Positions 12,351 through 24,320 of a stretch of 64,000 nucleotides of DNA are shown here, piece by piece. The DNA lies in the NCBI GenBank assembly GCA_030704615.1, contig CM060732.1, forward strand, positions 38,111,053 through 38,175,052. The letters are read 5' to 3'. The notes under the pieces were generated by a model. It searched no databases and was not told the DNA's origin. It saw only the letters and a list, made by a program, of their open reading frames with translations. The DNA comes from Takakia lepidozioides (Eukaryota; Streptophyta; Takakiopsida; Takakiales; Takakiaceae). How positions within the stretch are numbered: the stretch's first letter is position 1; each line of letters opens with the position of its first letter. A program made the translations under genes and the position numbers.

Positions 12351-12354
12351 TGTG

Positions 12355-12550
12355 TTGCCAATTGGTCGAGGGCACATGCTAATTTGCGATTTGGTTTCCG
12401 TACATTCCAATTGTTCGAGGGCACATGCTAATTCCCAATTTGGGTCTCGTACATTCCAATTGGTCGATGGCACACCGATCTGGGTTCCGTGCATTCCAAT
12501 TGGTTGACGGCACATGCTAAGGGGTTACGTGTGCATCCCAATTGGTCACA
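12355..12550 (+). repeat. Short tandem array with CCAATTGG motif
   Basis: Four to five diverged units of about 40-50 bp, each starting CCAATTGGTCGAGGGCACAT or similar and ending TTCCGTGCATT or similar. Starts lie near 12358, 12407, 12455, 12495 and 12538. A (GA)n microsatellite follows at about 12618-12637. Confidence 0.7.
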
Positions 12551-13654
12551 ACGCCACATTTACCATTTGGGTACCACAACGACATTTAAAATGATAAAAT
12601 TAGTGTTAGACAAAATAAGAGAGAGAGAGAGAGAGACATGACGCCAACCCAAGTTACCGTAACTAAGTGCACAAAATAAAAGACAAATGTTGCCGTGTGC
12701 GATAAGCAACAAAAACACCAAAAGGACAAAGGCACTAAGTACTTATAACTAACTTACTAACTAACGTAAGACAGCAAGCCAAGTCAACTGCTTATGGTAG
12801 TCCAAAAGTCCACTGTTGTGAACAAAAAGGTACAAATTTAGCGCCGCCGAGACAAAAGAGAGAGGGATCCGAAGGGGGCTCATTTTCATTTTCCCCTCCT
12901 TCAATAATATTAAAGAAATCCTGGAAAAAGGGACGCTGGTTTTTTCATACACCAGACATTTGTTGCAGCGGGGCAGTGGATGAAAAGTCTCCGAGACAGT
13001 GTCTGTCCACAATTCTGCTGCTGCCACCTGCCCTTCTGTCCACAAAGTGATCACACTCTCCGGCGCGGCGAATGGCTACGAGGGCAGCAAACATAAATAG
13101 CCCCGTTTGGATGAGTTCATGTTGGGTCCGACGGGAGCCACCACTACGTATGTACTGTGGAACGGGCATGGAAGGGTCCGTTCCACGTAGGGATGCGGTC
13201 AAGCCCGATAGGGCGAGCCTGCATTCCGCCAGGCGGAACGGGTGCCTACCATGTGTTCCCCACTGTCGATTCTTAGGAGAATGTATGGCTTACATTATCC
13301 CTATGAAACCCTACAATCGAGAGCAGGCACCTGTTGATGCTGATTGATCTTAAGGTCGAGAGGAGTTCTCTTTGTCTGTACGGTCTATGTACACATATTA
13401 TGCTCTCTAGAGTATTCTTGGAATGCTTAGTGTGGGGTCCACACACCCCCCTTGTTTGTGCCCTGTCGTTAACGTACAGGAATGGGCCTCTTAAACACCC
13501 GGAATCAGACACCAGTTACGAATTGACTACAGTAAACGTGTGATGCGCCCGCGCAATTGCATAACGTTATCCCATAAGGGGGGTGCACATACCAGCTTCA
13601 CTCATTTCTCATCCGTGATGCACCAATACTAGAGGCACCAGGCTACCTCTGAAA

Positions 13655-14275
13655 ACCAATGTGAGTGGATCGATGACCAGCCGCCACCGAATCCATAAAA
13701 GATGAACTATCAACCTACAAAATATCAAATTCAGATAACCTGTGCGAGTCTATGGATGACCCCCCCAAGTTCATAATCATTCCGGGCAAAGATGAACTAC
13801 CAACCTACAAATCGAATTCAGACATAACCAATGTGAGTGTATGGATGACGACGAGCCATCAACAAGTTCATAATTCACAGCAAGGATGAACTACCAACCT
13901 ACAAATATCGAATTCTGACATAACCAATATGTATGGACGACGAGCCATCACCAAGTTCATAATTCACAGCAAGGATGAACTACCAACCTACAAATATTCA
14001 GACATAACCAATGTGTATGGACAACGAGCCGTCACCAAGTGCACAATCATTCCGGCAAGGATGAACTACCAATCGACAATTACCGAAACCAGACATAACC
14101 AATGTGAGTCTATGGCTAACGAGCCGCATAATCATTCCAGGCAAGGATGAACTACCAACCTACAAATATCGGAAAGAGACATAAGCAATGTGAGTGTATA
14201 GGTAACGAGCCGCATAATCATTCCTGGCAAGGATGAACTTGTACGCTACATGTATCGAAATCAGAGAGATGTACG
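13655..14275 (+). repeat. Tandem repeat (~86-95 bp units) upstream of NCED
   Basis: About seven diverged units, each starting GATGAACTACCAACCTACAA and containing ACATAACCAATGTGAGT and ACGAGCC. Unit starts are near 13702, 13791, 13886, 13975, 14061, 14147 and 14233. The array ends about 1 kb before the NCED start codon, right at the edge of the GC-rich promoter region, so it may influence promoter activity (inference). Confidence 0.85.
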
Positions 14276-14359
14276 GCCGCACCACGAACAGTGCCTTTTC
14301 GGATGGGTAGAAAAGCGAAAGCGAACGACAGTGCATAGATTGAGTTTGGCTTTACGGCG

Positions 14360-15255
14360 GCGTAGGAGTGGGTGAAAATACAGGGGTGGCGAAACCTGGC
14401 GATAGTAATGGCGCGATGTTGGCGAGTGCGGATAGCGGGTGGGCCCGGAGGAGGCAGGGGCGGGCAGGGGGTAAAAATGGAAAAGGCGTGCGGCACGCGA
14501 CGACGGCCGTTGGCAGTTGCTCGTCGCCCGCCTGCCCCTCGCCGGAGGCAACTTCTCTGCGGCGTGTGGGCCCTTCCCACGTGTCAAAAAAGTGTTTGCT
14601 GGCCGGGCGTGGCGCGGGCAGGCCTCGCCACGTTGGTGGTGCGGAGCGTGCTTACTGGGCGCGAGCGCTCGCCTATTTGAAGCCGGGCCTCCGCCCTCCT
14701 CCTCCATCGCCCTCTCTCTCCCTGCCTGCCTGCCTCGCACATTGCCTGTCTGCTTCCAAGGGTCAATTCAAACCTCGGACTTCGTCTCGAGTGTTTTGCA
14801 AGAGAAAAAATAGGGTTGTCGGTGAGGTTGGTCGGGGTGTACGGATTCGGAAGGTTTTGGTTCTTGGTTGAGGAAGTTGTAGATGTACGGGAGAGGGGCA
14901 AGAAAATTTGCGGAGAAGAATGTAGAAGGCAAGGATCGTGAGGAATTCTGCGGGTGAAGTTGTAGATGAAACAAAGAAAGTCTAGGTGTTAACTTGTTAA
15001 TTTCTATACAAAACCTGAGGCCTTAACTCAAATTTATCAGCAAGCCTTGAAGAATAGAGATCGTAGAGGGTACCTAAGGCGCGGGAGGAATTCTGCATAG
15101 GTTTGAGATTGAAGGTGTTTACGTATGAGGAGGAGGAGGAGGGTAAAGCAGGAGCTTTCTGCAAGTGGGTTGATCGTGCAAATACGTTGAGGGTGCTGGG
15201 TGTTGGTCTGCGGAGTAGTCGTACAAGTGCAGAAGAATTTTGGCAGTGATTTGAT
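14360..15255 (+). promoter_or_regulatory. Putative NCED promoter and 5' untranslated region
   Basis: The composition shifts to GC- and CpG-rich from about 14.26 kb. CCACGTGTC (14577-14585) matches a G-box/ABA-responsive element core. A weak TATA-like CCTATTTGAAG (about 14672) is followed by a long CT-rich tract (about 14689-14750), which is typical of a plant transcription start region and leader. The leader would be about 500 nt and contains short upstream ATGs, as expected for a stress-regulated gene. These are sequence matches only; I infer ABA or drought-type control from the family. Confidence 0.45.
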
Positions 15256-17274
15256 ATGTGGGCTGTACAGAGCAGTAGAGCCGTAGCTATGGTTTCTGTT
15301 CCACGTGCTGACGGTCCCGCTGGTGGATTGCCAATGCAACAGCAAGGGCTCCATCTTGCATTCAATCCTTTCTTGACTGCTCGTACAGGCCGCGTCTCCG
15401 CAAGATCGAGTCCTCAATCTTCTCGGGAAAGTGTGTCCACCCGAAGTGGAGGCGATCCTTTCACACAGCCCTCGTTGCAACTGGCTGCCAGCCTGCATAG
15501 CACGCCCAGCTCCATCGACTCTTCTTTGCTTTCTGGCAATTCTCGAGTCGAGTACCTCTCTGCAGCCTGTCAAAATGGCCTGCAGGAGAGTGGTTGTCAG
15601 CAAATTGGTACCATTGTCACTCCAATCATTCATGAGGACGAGGTCTTTGGTGCCATAGTTACACCAGCCCAAGTTAACAATTTGGTTGCCGGAGTTAATG
15701 ATGAATCTGCTCCAGGGCCAGCAACTACTGATGGACTCAATTTTGTTCAAAGAATTGCAGCGTCCGCTTTGGACATGGTAGAAAAGACAGTGGTAAAGCA
15801 TCTGGAAAACAAGTTCCCCCTGCCGTCAACGGCGGACCCACGAGTGCAGCTGGAGGGAAACTATTCCCCCGTGCAGGAAAGGCCAGTGCAACACGAGCTG
15901 GAGGTGATTGGGAAGCTGCCGCAGTGCCTGGAAGGTGTGTACGTGCGCAACGGTGCGAATCCCCAGTTTATGCCAGCAGGAGGCCATCATCTGTTTGATG
16001 GGGATGGTATGCTGCATGCCGTGCGCTTCAAGCAAGGCATTGCCAGCTACGCCTGCCGCTACACTCGCACGCACCGTCTAATTGAGGAGGAGAGAGCTGG
16101 GCGTGCAATTTTTCCGAAAGCCATCGGGGAGCTGCATGGCCATGGCGGAGTGGCCCGACTGTTGCTGTATTTGGGGCGGTCCTTGTGTGGACTTGTGGAC
16201 GGTACGCAAGGAATGGGTGTTGCCAATGCAGGCCTGGTGTTTTTCAATGGTCGCCTGCTTGCCATGTCAGAAGACGACCTCCCTTACGAAGTGCGCATCA
16301 CGGATGCCGGAGACCTTGAGACAGTCGGCCGCTTCAGCTTTGATGGCCAGATTTCTTCTTCAATGATCGCGCACCCGAAGATAGATCCCAAGACGGGAGA
16401 GCTCTTCGCACTCAGTTACAACATTGTCATCGCCCCTTTCCTCAAGTACTTCACGATCTCTCCCGACGGCACCAAAGGGCCGGAGGTATCCATCTCATTG
16501 AAGGAACCCACTATGATGCACGACTTTGCCATCACCGAGAACTACGTGGTGATACCTGACCAGCAGGTTGTGTTCCGAATGAAGGAAATGCTCACCGGTG
16601 GGTCCCCAGTCGTCTACGACAAGATGAAGATGGCCCGTTTTGGGGTTATGCCGAGGTACGATGCAACCGAAACGCGGATGCAATGGATCGATGCTCCAGA
16701 TTGCTTCTGTTTTCATCTCTGGAATTCCTGGGAGGAAGGGGAGGAAGTGGTCGTGCTTGGGTCTTGCATGACGCCCCCCGACAGCATCTTTAACGAGTCA
16801 GAGGAAGCTCTGAGGAGCACTCTCTCCGAAATCCGTCTGAACTTGAGAACTGGTGAATCAAGGAGGCGGGAGTTGGTGAGCTTGAATTTGGAGGCTGGTC
16901 AACTCAACCGCAACTATTTGGGACGCAAAAGCCGGTATGTCTATCTAGCCATCGCCGAACCCTGGCCCAAGGTCTCCGGCATAGCCAAGGTGGATGTCCA
17001 AAACGGTGAGGTCCGGAAGCACATCTACGGACCGAACTGCTACGGTGGGGAGCCCTTCTTTGTCCCGCGCTCATCGGACCCCACTGCAGCGGAGGACGAT
17101 GGTTTTCTCCTGGCATTCATGCACAATGAGCAATCAGGGCAGTCTGAACTTGTTGTGCTCGATGCATCTTCTCCTAATCTTGAGAAAGTGGCGTCCGTCA
17201 AGCTGCTTTCCAGAGTGCCTTACGGGTTCCATGGTACCTATGTCAGCGCAGGCGAATTGGCCAAGCAGCGATAG
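15256..17274 (+). CDS. NCED: 9-cis-epoxycarotenoid dioxygenase (NCED), intronless, complete
   Basis: This 672-residue protein cleaves 9-cis-epoxycarotenoids (9-cis-violaxanthin, 9'-cis-neoxanthin) to xanthoxin, the committed step of abscisic acid synthesis, in plastids. All four iron-binding histidines of the carotenoid cleavage family are present: His373 (IAHPKIDP), His422 (MMHDFAIT), His487 (FCFHLWNSW) and His659 (YGFHGTY). [20 protein letters not shown] (231-250) and [16 protein letters not shown] (565-580) are strong NCED signatures. Residues 163-187 form the amphipathic helix that attaches NCEDs to the thylakoid. The first ~150 residues are Ser- and Thr-rich like a transit peptide but longer than in seed-plant NCEDs (about 600 residues in total). 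A TGA lies in frame nine bases upstream, so ATG 15256 is the first start; Met12 (ATGG context) is an alternative. No introns, as usual for NCED. No frame damage. Confidence 0.97.
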   Translation: MWAVQSSRAVAMVSVPRADGPAGGLPMQQQGLHLAFNPFLTARTGRVSARSSPQSSRESVSTRSGGDPFTQPSLQLAASLHSTPSSIDSSLLSGNSRVEYLSAACQNGLQESGCQQIGTIVTPIIHEDEVFGAIVTPAQVNNLVAGVNDESAPGPATTDGLNFVQRIAASALDMVEKTVVKHLENKFPLPSTADPRVQLEGNYSPVQERPVQHELEVIGKLPQCLEGVYVRNGANPQFMPAGGHHLFDGDGMLHAVRFKQGIASYACRYTRTHRLIEEERAGRAIFPKAIGELHGHGGVARLLLYLGRSLCGLVDGTQGMGVANAGLVFFNGRLLAMSEDDLPYEVRITDAGDLETVGRFSFDGQISSSMIAHPKIDPKTGELFALSYNIVIAPFLKYFTISPDGTKGPEVSISLKEPTMMHDFAITENYVVIPDQQVVFRMKEMLTGGSPVVYDKMKMARFGVMPRYDATETRMQWIDAPDCFCFHLWNSWEEGEEVVVLGSCMTPPDSIFNESEEALRSTLSEIRLNLRTGESRRRELVSLNLEAGQLNRNYLGRKSRYVYLAIAEPWPKVSGIAKVDVQNGEVRKHIYGPNCYGGEPFFVPRSSDPTAAEDDGFLLAFMHNEQSGQSELVVLDASSPNLEKVASVKLLSRVPYGFHGTYVSAGELAKQR

Positions 17275-19640
17275 TCCACAGTGTTCAATGCTCTTCTCTC
17301 CTGTACAGACAGTGTGCACCCGTCAGCATGTACCATATCTGCAGCAGTCTAGCTCTCGTCTATTGGCTAGGCAAGCTTGAGTGTAAATGTCAGGCTGTTC
17401 GGAGGTGTATCTAGAGCTAGGAACAAGTTAGTAAACCAAGTTCGAGAAGACTGAGAGCTTGGATTACATCTTTTTGTACAATAGTGCATCACTCTCACAC
17501 ATAGAAGTATACCAAAGATGCCCTATGAGGCACCTAGTGTACAATATGGACCAGGCTTGAATGATCATGCCCATTGCAATTTTCCATTGCTTACTGAGAG
17601 ATAAGGTCGTGCAGACCAGAAGCTTCAACACAATCGAAGTGTCTGTTGTACCTTTCCCAATTGTAAAACTTCAGTGGAATCAATTTCACCTCTTCAGACC
17701 TGCTTCGGAGGGGATTGATATGATACCTCTTTGTCATCGTTATGTATCTTTTGAGGTTGTTCCTTCTTTTGGCTGTCTGCTGTGGTTGAACCCGGAGGAA
17801 GCTGCAAGTTTCTTTCAGGTTTTCAAGGGTTTACTCTCAACACTCAAAGAACGTTATGTCACAAGTCTTCGCTACCTGTCAGTGCAAGTATTAATGCTGG
17901 AGATAATATATGGTGTAACGACATATTCTTGAAGTATTTGGGAAAAGAAGCAGAATTCAATTCAGAGAACGGTTATTTTAATGTGAGATGCACCAGTCCC
18001 ACCATGAATGACGCCAACTGCATCAATCTCTCCTTCACTTCATCTGCTCTCTTCTCTCTCGGGAAGTACAGAGCCCTTCATGTAAAACCTTAAAAAGGTG
18101 CAGTCAGATGTATACACCACACTTTTGACACTGAAGGCCAATGGAAGAGTAAGGACTGATTATAAAATTCTGATGCAAGTCCAACAGGTAGACATCATGC
18201 ATGAAGGGAAGTAGGGGAAGCACAAGAATTTCAGTTGGATTGACTCTGCCAGAAGATGTGTTCCATCATCTGTCTACTGTCTCTACCCTTTTGATCTCTA
18301 CAGTATACATCTCCTTTCCATCTCTAGTACAGCCAATCCTTCTCCTTCATGAGGGGAGGCTTGTAGTCCCTTGCCTTCTGCTGGTTCTTCTAGACAAATT
18401 TGGACTGTACCTAGTCTTCCCATGGAGGCAGATTATTCACTTTGCATTGCAGCCTTTGACAGGCTATCGGATTTGGAAGTTTGATAATTGGCAGTTTGGA
18501 CTATAGCGTAGAATCTCCTCCTCTTGTTCTACATAACTGAAACTTGGAGGGCTGCTACTGTTTTTCATAAAAGACAATTCACTCTTCTAGCAGCCATATA
18601 GTACTGACTACATGACTGATTAAGCTCTCACTTTACATGGAAGCTGGATGGCTCTCCACCAACTCTGAATCCATGTTCCATAACAAGCAAGCTACAAATG
18701 AAGTCTCCAATTTCTGAGCATCCGCACACACATCCCCTTCCGTAAGGAAGTTGGAGAAGAACAATATAGGTCTACAAGACACCATGTTTGTGACCAGATG
18801 AAAGCAAGAAAAACATGTGTAACACGTCATGATAAAAAGCACTGAAAACCCATGTGATGAATTCTCAAGGAGGGACCAATAGGCCAGGCCAAGACACAAC
18901 AAGTCTCCCATGCTCTTCATAGCATGCAAAACAAATTAACTCACAACAGCAAGGATGGATACCATCAAAGGCAACTGGCATCTGGGTTTGGTCGACAGCA
19001 GTAGGGTATCCCTTCTTGAAAAGTTCGTAGTATTTTTTGAGAGAGGCATCTAATGAATGGTGGCCTTCTTCATGCCGACCAATGGGGACTTGGGCAGCCA
19101 GAGCCAAGAGCATTTGGAGATATTATACACATCCATAAGCACTTGACCAAAAGGAAACAGATGTGGTTGCCAATTACCTCAGTCCACCCATATGTTTGAA
19201 TCTGCACTTTAAATGTCTTTTTGGCAGTTCCGCTACCTCCCCCTTATCCTGCGGTTGAAACGGCTGGCCAAAGTCATTCAATAAACAGATGTGGGGAAGA
19301 GAGATACTTAGCTGTCTCTCTCCCCCTCCAGCAGAGAATCCACCAGTCATAATAGTCAAATTTAAGATTGATTTCCTCAGATTGTACTTAACAAAAATGA
19401 TCTCTTTGCAAAGTGGAGCCGGTGGTTCTATCACTAGGGAAGTACTGATATTAAACCTTAGAAGTTACCATAGATTTCAGTACGTCGGAGCGCAGCACTG
19501 CTCAAGGACAGTTGGACTAGAGACACCAGAATTGGAAACTTACTTCCAGAACCACCACAAGCAGCTACCGTAAATCATTACCTAGGTTTCATGTGGACCC
19601 AATTTGTAACTCGTAGTGCTCTTGACATAGCTATAACGGT
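17275..19640. other. NCED 3' flank and intergenic stretch, nothing identified
   Basis: No recognisable gene. The first few hundred bases are probably the NCED 3' untranslated region, although no canonical AATAAA is seen. ORFs of 60-120 codons on both strands have no domain features. Confidence 0.4.
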
Positions 19641-19654
19641 AAGGAACATCTTCC

Positions 19655-19700
19655 CTCACCACCATATAAATAGCGCCCCCACACTCAACAACTCGGGCCT
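19655..19700 (+). promoter_or_regulatory. TATA-box-like site with no clear gene
   Basis: CACCATATAAATAGCGCC at about 19659-19676 is a good plant TATA box, followed about 30 bases on by CACTCAACAACT, a plausible start site. The sequence behind it contains no recognisable coding region, so this may be a leftover of a transposon promoter. Confidence 0.3.
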
Positions 19701-20239
19701 CAATTGAGAACCCTCGATAAGTGCCAATTGTGTGGCGAAGGCAGGGCGATGGACGACATCATGAGTCCTCAGGTTGTAAGTCCTCACACCCACCATTTCC
19801 ACTTTCCCTTTGGCGTCTTCCTCCACCACCATATAGGGAAGCCCGTCTGCCTACGCACCTGGGAGAGAGAGAGTGGCAGCTATATGCCATTAACAACTGT
19901 GCTTGTCATTTCCTTTGGCAATAGACCCTGCACCCAGTGTAGACAGAGCATATAGGAGATGGTATGCCACTAGCTCACCAAGGCTCCACAGCGATGTTTC
20001 CTCTACAAACCTTGAACTCGGCATATACTTCAAAAACTCAAAACAAAGAGGGAATTATCTCCTGCAAAGTCAACGAGACAAACAATATCCACTTCCTGAG
20101 TCTTCCTAGAGCTCTTGAGCACACAAGCTCAAAGGATGGCTGGTAGAACCCCTTACAGAATGGATGCTTCAAGGTGCAACACAACTAGTGTGGCGATGTA
20201 GTATAGATGGCTTCCCAATGGATTCAGACTCACCTATAG

Positions 20240-20900
20240 TCCAAGAGACAAGAGCCTCTCATAGGCCGGTTGAATCTCGAAGTTCTCATTTAATACCAAG
20301 AGTCGTCATATCCTCAGCCATAATACATCAGAACTCAGATCTGCATGGATAACACTCCATAGGTTCCCATGGGTCAAAGTCATAATGTATTCACTCTCAG
20401 AAATTATTTCTTGTCTAGATCGCTGACCCATCATCATCCATCATCCAAGTACAAGAGACAAGAGCCTCTCATAGGCTGGTTGAATCTCGAAGTTCTTGTT
20501 TAATACCTACATGATAACCAAGAGTCGTCCGATCCTCAGCGATAATACATCAGAATTGAGATCTGCATGGATAGCACGTTCTCGCCATCAATACTCTCAG
20601 AAATTATTTCTTTTCTAGATCGCTGACCCATCATCATCCATCATCCAAGTACAAGAGACAAGAGCCTCTCAGAGGCAGCCTCTCATAGGCTGGTTGAATC
20701 TCGAAGTTCTCGTTTAATACCTACCTGATAACCTACCTGATAACCAAGAGTCGTCCTATCCTCAACGATAATACATCGGAACTAAGATCTGCATGGATAA
20801 CACTCAATAGGTTCCCCACCGTCAATGTCATAATGTATGCACTCTCAAAAATTATTTCTTTTCTAGATTGCTGACCCATCATCATCCATCATCCAAGTAG
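20240..20900 (+). repeat. Diverged ~200-250 bp tandem array (three units)
   Basis: Three successive units contain ACAAGAGACAAGAGCCTCTC, GGTTGAATCTCGAAGTTCT, AGAGTCGTC, ATCTGCATGGATA and ATCATCATCCATCATCCAAG. Unit starts are near 20241, 20450 and 20648. The third unit has small internal duplications (AGCCTCTC and ACCTACCTGATAACC). No coding function seen. Confidence 0.75.
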
Positions 20901-21660
20901 TTTTCTAAAAGCCTGGTCGGTACCTTTTTCGAGGACGAAATCCCTAGTGACCTCTTGTGCGTTTGTGAACCATGGGGCGCTCCGCAGCATTTTGTAGTAA
21001 GATTTCTTCTTGTCTTCTTCTACAACGACAATCACATGCATGTTCTTCACCCACCTGGGTTAGCAACCAGCCATCACGTGCCGTCGTCGTAGTCTTAATT
21101 GCAGGTATGGGTGAAAGGCTTAGAGATCCACATAGTCCATGTCCTTTTCTTATTTACTTGTGTAGTCAATGAGGGTTTGTGTGCAGTGTGTGTCTGAGTG
21201 CTCAATCTGTCAAGGATTTTCTTTCTTTGGAGTGTGTGTTGGGAGAGAGTGAGAGCAGGACAAAGGAGGAAACCAGATGAGTCAATTTAGGGCAAAAGAC
21301 AAATTCTGACTTCAGTTGGAGATTTTACTATGTACTTGCCTTATGGCTTGTTCCGAGGTTATTTTTTCCTCGTATTAATTTGATTAACAGGCTTCCGTCC
21401 CCTTTCCTTAAAATATATTTATAATTTTAAAAAAACTATCTATGACAAAAATTCTATAATGATTTGCTCTCTAATGCAACTTGAGAGGGGTTATTTGATG
21501 AGTGGTTCATGTGGGCAGGTGAGTACTAGAATATTTTGGAAATATTTTTGGAATCATGCCATCACGAAACCTGATCCCATCGTGCTCCACCCAAGTTGAA
21601 AAAAAAAAATTGAAAGTGGTGCAAAACATTGATTTCAATGATAGTCTTATGAGGAGTAAT
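20900..21660. other. Non-coding stretch, nothing identified
   Basis: A short ORF at 20972-21172 has no recognisable domain. The remainder becomes AT-rich. No gene supported. Confidence 0.35.
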
Positions 21661-21663
21661 CAT

Positions 21664-21830
21664 GGATAAAAAAGTAACCACGGTTGGATGATATCCATCA
21701 TATAAGCATCATCAAGAACCAGATGAAATAATTTCGCTTGTAAGACTGGATAAAAAAATCACCATGGTTGGATGATATCCATCATATAAGCGTCATCAAG
21801 AACCAGATGAAATAGTTTCGCTTGCAATTC
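21664..21830 (+). repeat. 84-bp tandem duplication
   Basis: GGATAAAAAAGTAACCACGG at 21664 and a near copy at 21748 each continue with GTTGGATGATATCCATCAT, TATAAGC and CATCAAGAACCAGATGAAAT. The two copies are about 95 percent alike by eye, so the duplication is fairly recent. Confidence 0.85.
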
Positions 21831-22800
21831 TTACTCGCCCACCGCATGCCCATATCCTTAAAATTAAGGCTTGCTTGTTCTAGAGTAAGATTGTTTGTGA
21901 ATTTTTGGTCGCCACATCATAATGACTTGGCTCTTGTTACCCACCCACGCCCTTCGGGAGGCGCCACATGTCTGGTCACACATATGGGACTAAACACTCC
22001 AAAACTCCTATTCACCAACCCTCAACACTTTGACTTGGTCTGCCCCTCCCCCCCGCTCCCCATCCTAACTACTTACTCATCCATTTGGTTTTATAAAGTT
22101 TATGTTAGGGTTGTTTGGAGAGTTTAGGTTATGTGTTTTATGTGTGTTAATGATGGGAACCACCTCGCTGGTACCTATCAAACATACAAAATACTAGTGT
22201 AAATTTTATGCAGTCTGAAAAATGACAAGAACAACTTTCTGGTACGTTGATCTTATATCTTATCTGAAATGATTTTTTGCACCTTTTCTGATTTGAGGCA
22301 TCCTAGCACTTCCAAATGTCAACCATGACGTTCATTTCCATCCATACCTTGCGGTTCCTAGTGTCGTGTGACGAATTTACATGTTTGGATTTTTTTACCA
22401 CTTTTGGAATTGGCAAGAACAACCTTCCCATTGATACCCATCAAATATGATAGAACAACATGTTACCTTCCGTAAGATAATAGGCATATTTGTTTGGATT
22501 TTATGCGGAAGATAATAGAAATAATGTAATAACTTAATGCACACGTGCAACCTCTGACAAGATGATACGCCGATTTCCGGCATGTCAAATCTTCCCTACC
22601 TTCTCTTGAGGGTGACATGGAACTGAAGGTCGAGTCAGAATTACACTGGGTTACACGACGAGGTGTGTAACTCCTCTTAGGGTTACATCGGGTTATACGA
22701 CGATCTCGAAATTTGACTAAGTCCAAATTTGGTTAAGTATAAAATGGACTAACCAGAGTTACAGAGGGTTACACTACCGGGATTACACTAAGTGTCTCCC

Positions 22801-22873
22801 ATCAAGAATCGAACCCTGAACGTCGCCGCCTGCAACGCTATCACCTTACCATCTTGCTACCCACCACAACTTG
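22801..22873 (-). repeat. tRNA-derived SINE-like element (minus strand)
   Basis: Read on the minus strand, GGGTAGCAAGATGGTAAGG matches an A box and GGGTTCGATTCTT a B box at tRNA spacing, and the middle resembles the element at 6568-6630. It is followed on the minus strand by repeated GTGTAACCC words (22620-22790), which may be the SINE body. Not a functional tRNA: the arms do not pair. Confidence 0.45.
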
Positions 22874-23222
22874 TAACCCACTTGGATTCTTAAGTAGTTA
22901 ATAGTGAAACCGAGGTAAGAGGGGGTGGGAAGATTTGACAGGGCCCCGCCAGAGGAGCACAGGCTGGCTGCTGGAATCCGGCGAAAGTACCGTCACATCA
23001 CACGCGTCCATTAAGTTCTTACATTATTCCTATTGTCTTCCATTTTATGCAATATGAAAAATGACATAAACAATCTTTTGGTGGATATAATAGCATGTAT
23101 GGATTGAGCAATTTTATAATTGACATGAACAACATTCCTACATGAACCCATCAAACATCATTCAATGCTAGAAACAATCTTTGTAAGGTAAAAATACTTG
23201 TTTGGATTTTATGCAATCTAAA

Positions 23223-23805
23223 TAAGCTTCTCATTGTTGAATAATTGGGAGTTTAAGGCTCACGTGCGCCAGGCAGCGGGCCCCATGCACGGACGTGAGT
23301 CCCGCCCCGAGAACCGGCAGCCCCGCGGGGGTATGCTTAGGTGGGGTCCACCCTCTTCCTAGGCCACGTTGGGTTGGGGCTGACAGCTCTCCTTTTCTAG
23401 TATAAGCAATAAAAAAACAGCTAGGGTAGCAGCATACACTGGATAGTGTGGTGGTTGGGCGCTTCAGATGGTGTCCATGAGATTGTACGTACAAATTCGG
23501 CTCAAGCTACGGTGCATTTAATGAATTGCAATGCATTAATGATGATCTTTTTTACGGGCGAGTTTCCCCGGAAAAGTTTGTAAGTCCCAAGAGGGCGGGG
23601 CAGTCTGCAGCGGCTGCAGACCCTACATTGGACGCGAGCAGACCCGGACCCGCCATTGGACGCCAGCAAACCCTGACCCGCAAGCAGACCCGTTGGACGC
23701 TAGCAGACCCACCGAGTGGTCGCGGGCGACCCGATGTTCATGCGTCCGTGCGCTCCCTGGCCCACACGTGAGACATAAACTCCCAATTATTCAAAAATGA
23801 GAGGC
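23223..23805. mobile_element. 583-bp inverted-repeat element (MITE-like) inside the satellite
   Basis: The left end GCTTCTCATTGTTGAATAAT and the right end read backwards, GCCTCTCATTTTTGAATAAT, both continue with TGGGAGTTTA and then CTCACGTG, giving inverted repeats of about 40 bp. The element is flanked by TCTAAA on both sides (23217-23222 and 23806-23811), a plausible 6-bp target duplication. Removing element and one duplication restores the ~160-bp satellite period. The interior is GC-rich, with short AGCAGACCC and TTGGACGC tandem words (23630-23710). No ORF with known domains. The superfamily is unclear. Confidence 0.75.
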
Positions 23806-24134
23806 TCTAAAAATGACATGCACAACCTTTCGAAAAGTATATTAATATGTTCGAGCAAGTTAAAATTGTCATGAACTATCATCCAGCAGGTATCCATCAA
23901 ACACAATTCAATGGTAGAAACAACCTTCAGTAAATTTTGAAAACAAATATTGAGATTTTATGCAATTTGAAAAATGATAGGCATTGTATCTTCCGAAGGA
24001 TATGTTAACATATTCATATTGAGCATTAGAACAGTCTTATGCTTTACTTGTCCTCCCAAAATTTCTCATGTATGAATCGGTAACACGAAGATCTATGAAA
24101 CCTTAATCCTAAAGCTTCCCCTCTAAAATCATTG

Positions 24135-24320
24135 TAAATAGTGACCTCTGCATCAATCCAAATCCATTAATCATGGGGAGACTTATTTATGGTTGGGGTA
24201 GGGTTGGATTTGGTTGGGGCGGGTGGGCCAACCGAGTAGCAAGAAAGGCTACTCCAAAGTGTTGGTGGCATTGATGAGCAACAAGAAGGCATGGAGTGAG
24301 GTAGGCTCCACATGTGTGTA
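24135..24320 (+). repeat. Dispersed repeat, copy 1 (pairs with 25215-25390)
   Basis: This segment contains CTCTGCATCAAT, ATCATGGGGAGACTTATTTA, GGTTGGATTTGGTTGGGG and AGCAACAAGAAGGCATGGAG in order. The same order recurs at 25215-25390 with small changes, in the same orientation about 1.08 kb further on. Both lie against satellite sequence, which suggests that a larger unit was duplicated. Confidence 0.75.

Noticed and set aside
14218..14871. Several overlapping ORFs of 100-167 codons in the GC-rich region before NCED
   Set aside because: Low stop density in GC-rich DNA explains them; composition is Arg/Pro/Ala-biased, they overlap on both strands and have no domains.
15037..15801. 254-codon minus-strand ORF opposite the NCED 5' end
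   Set aside because: It is a shadow of the NCED coding sequence and has no domain of its own.
17561..17932. 123-codon ORF downstream of NCED as a separate gene
   Set aside because: No domain, no promoter and a position in the probable 3' flank; a chance ORF is more likely.
18865..19434. Minus-strand ORFs at 18865-19113 and 19174-19434 as exons of one gene
   Set aside because: Natural-looking peptides but no recognised family and no convincing splice sites linking them.
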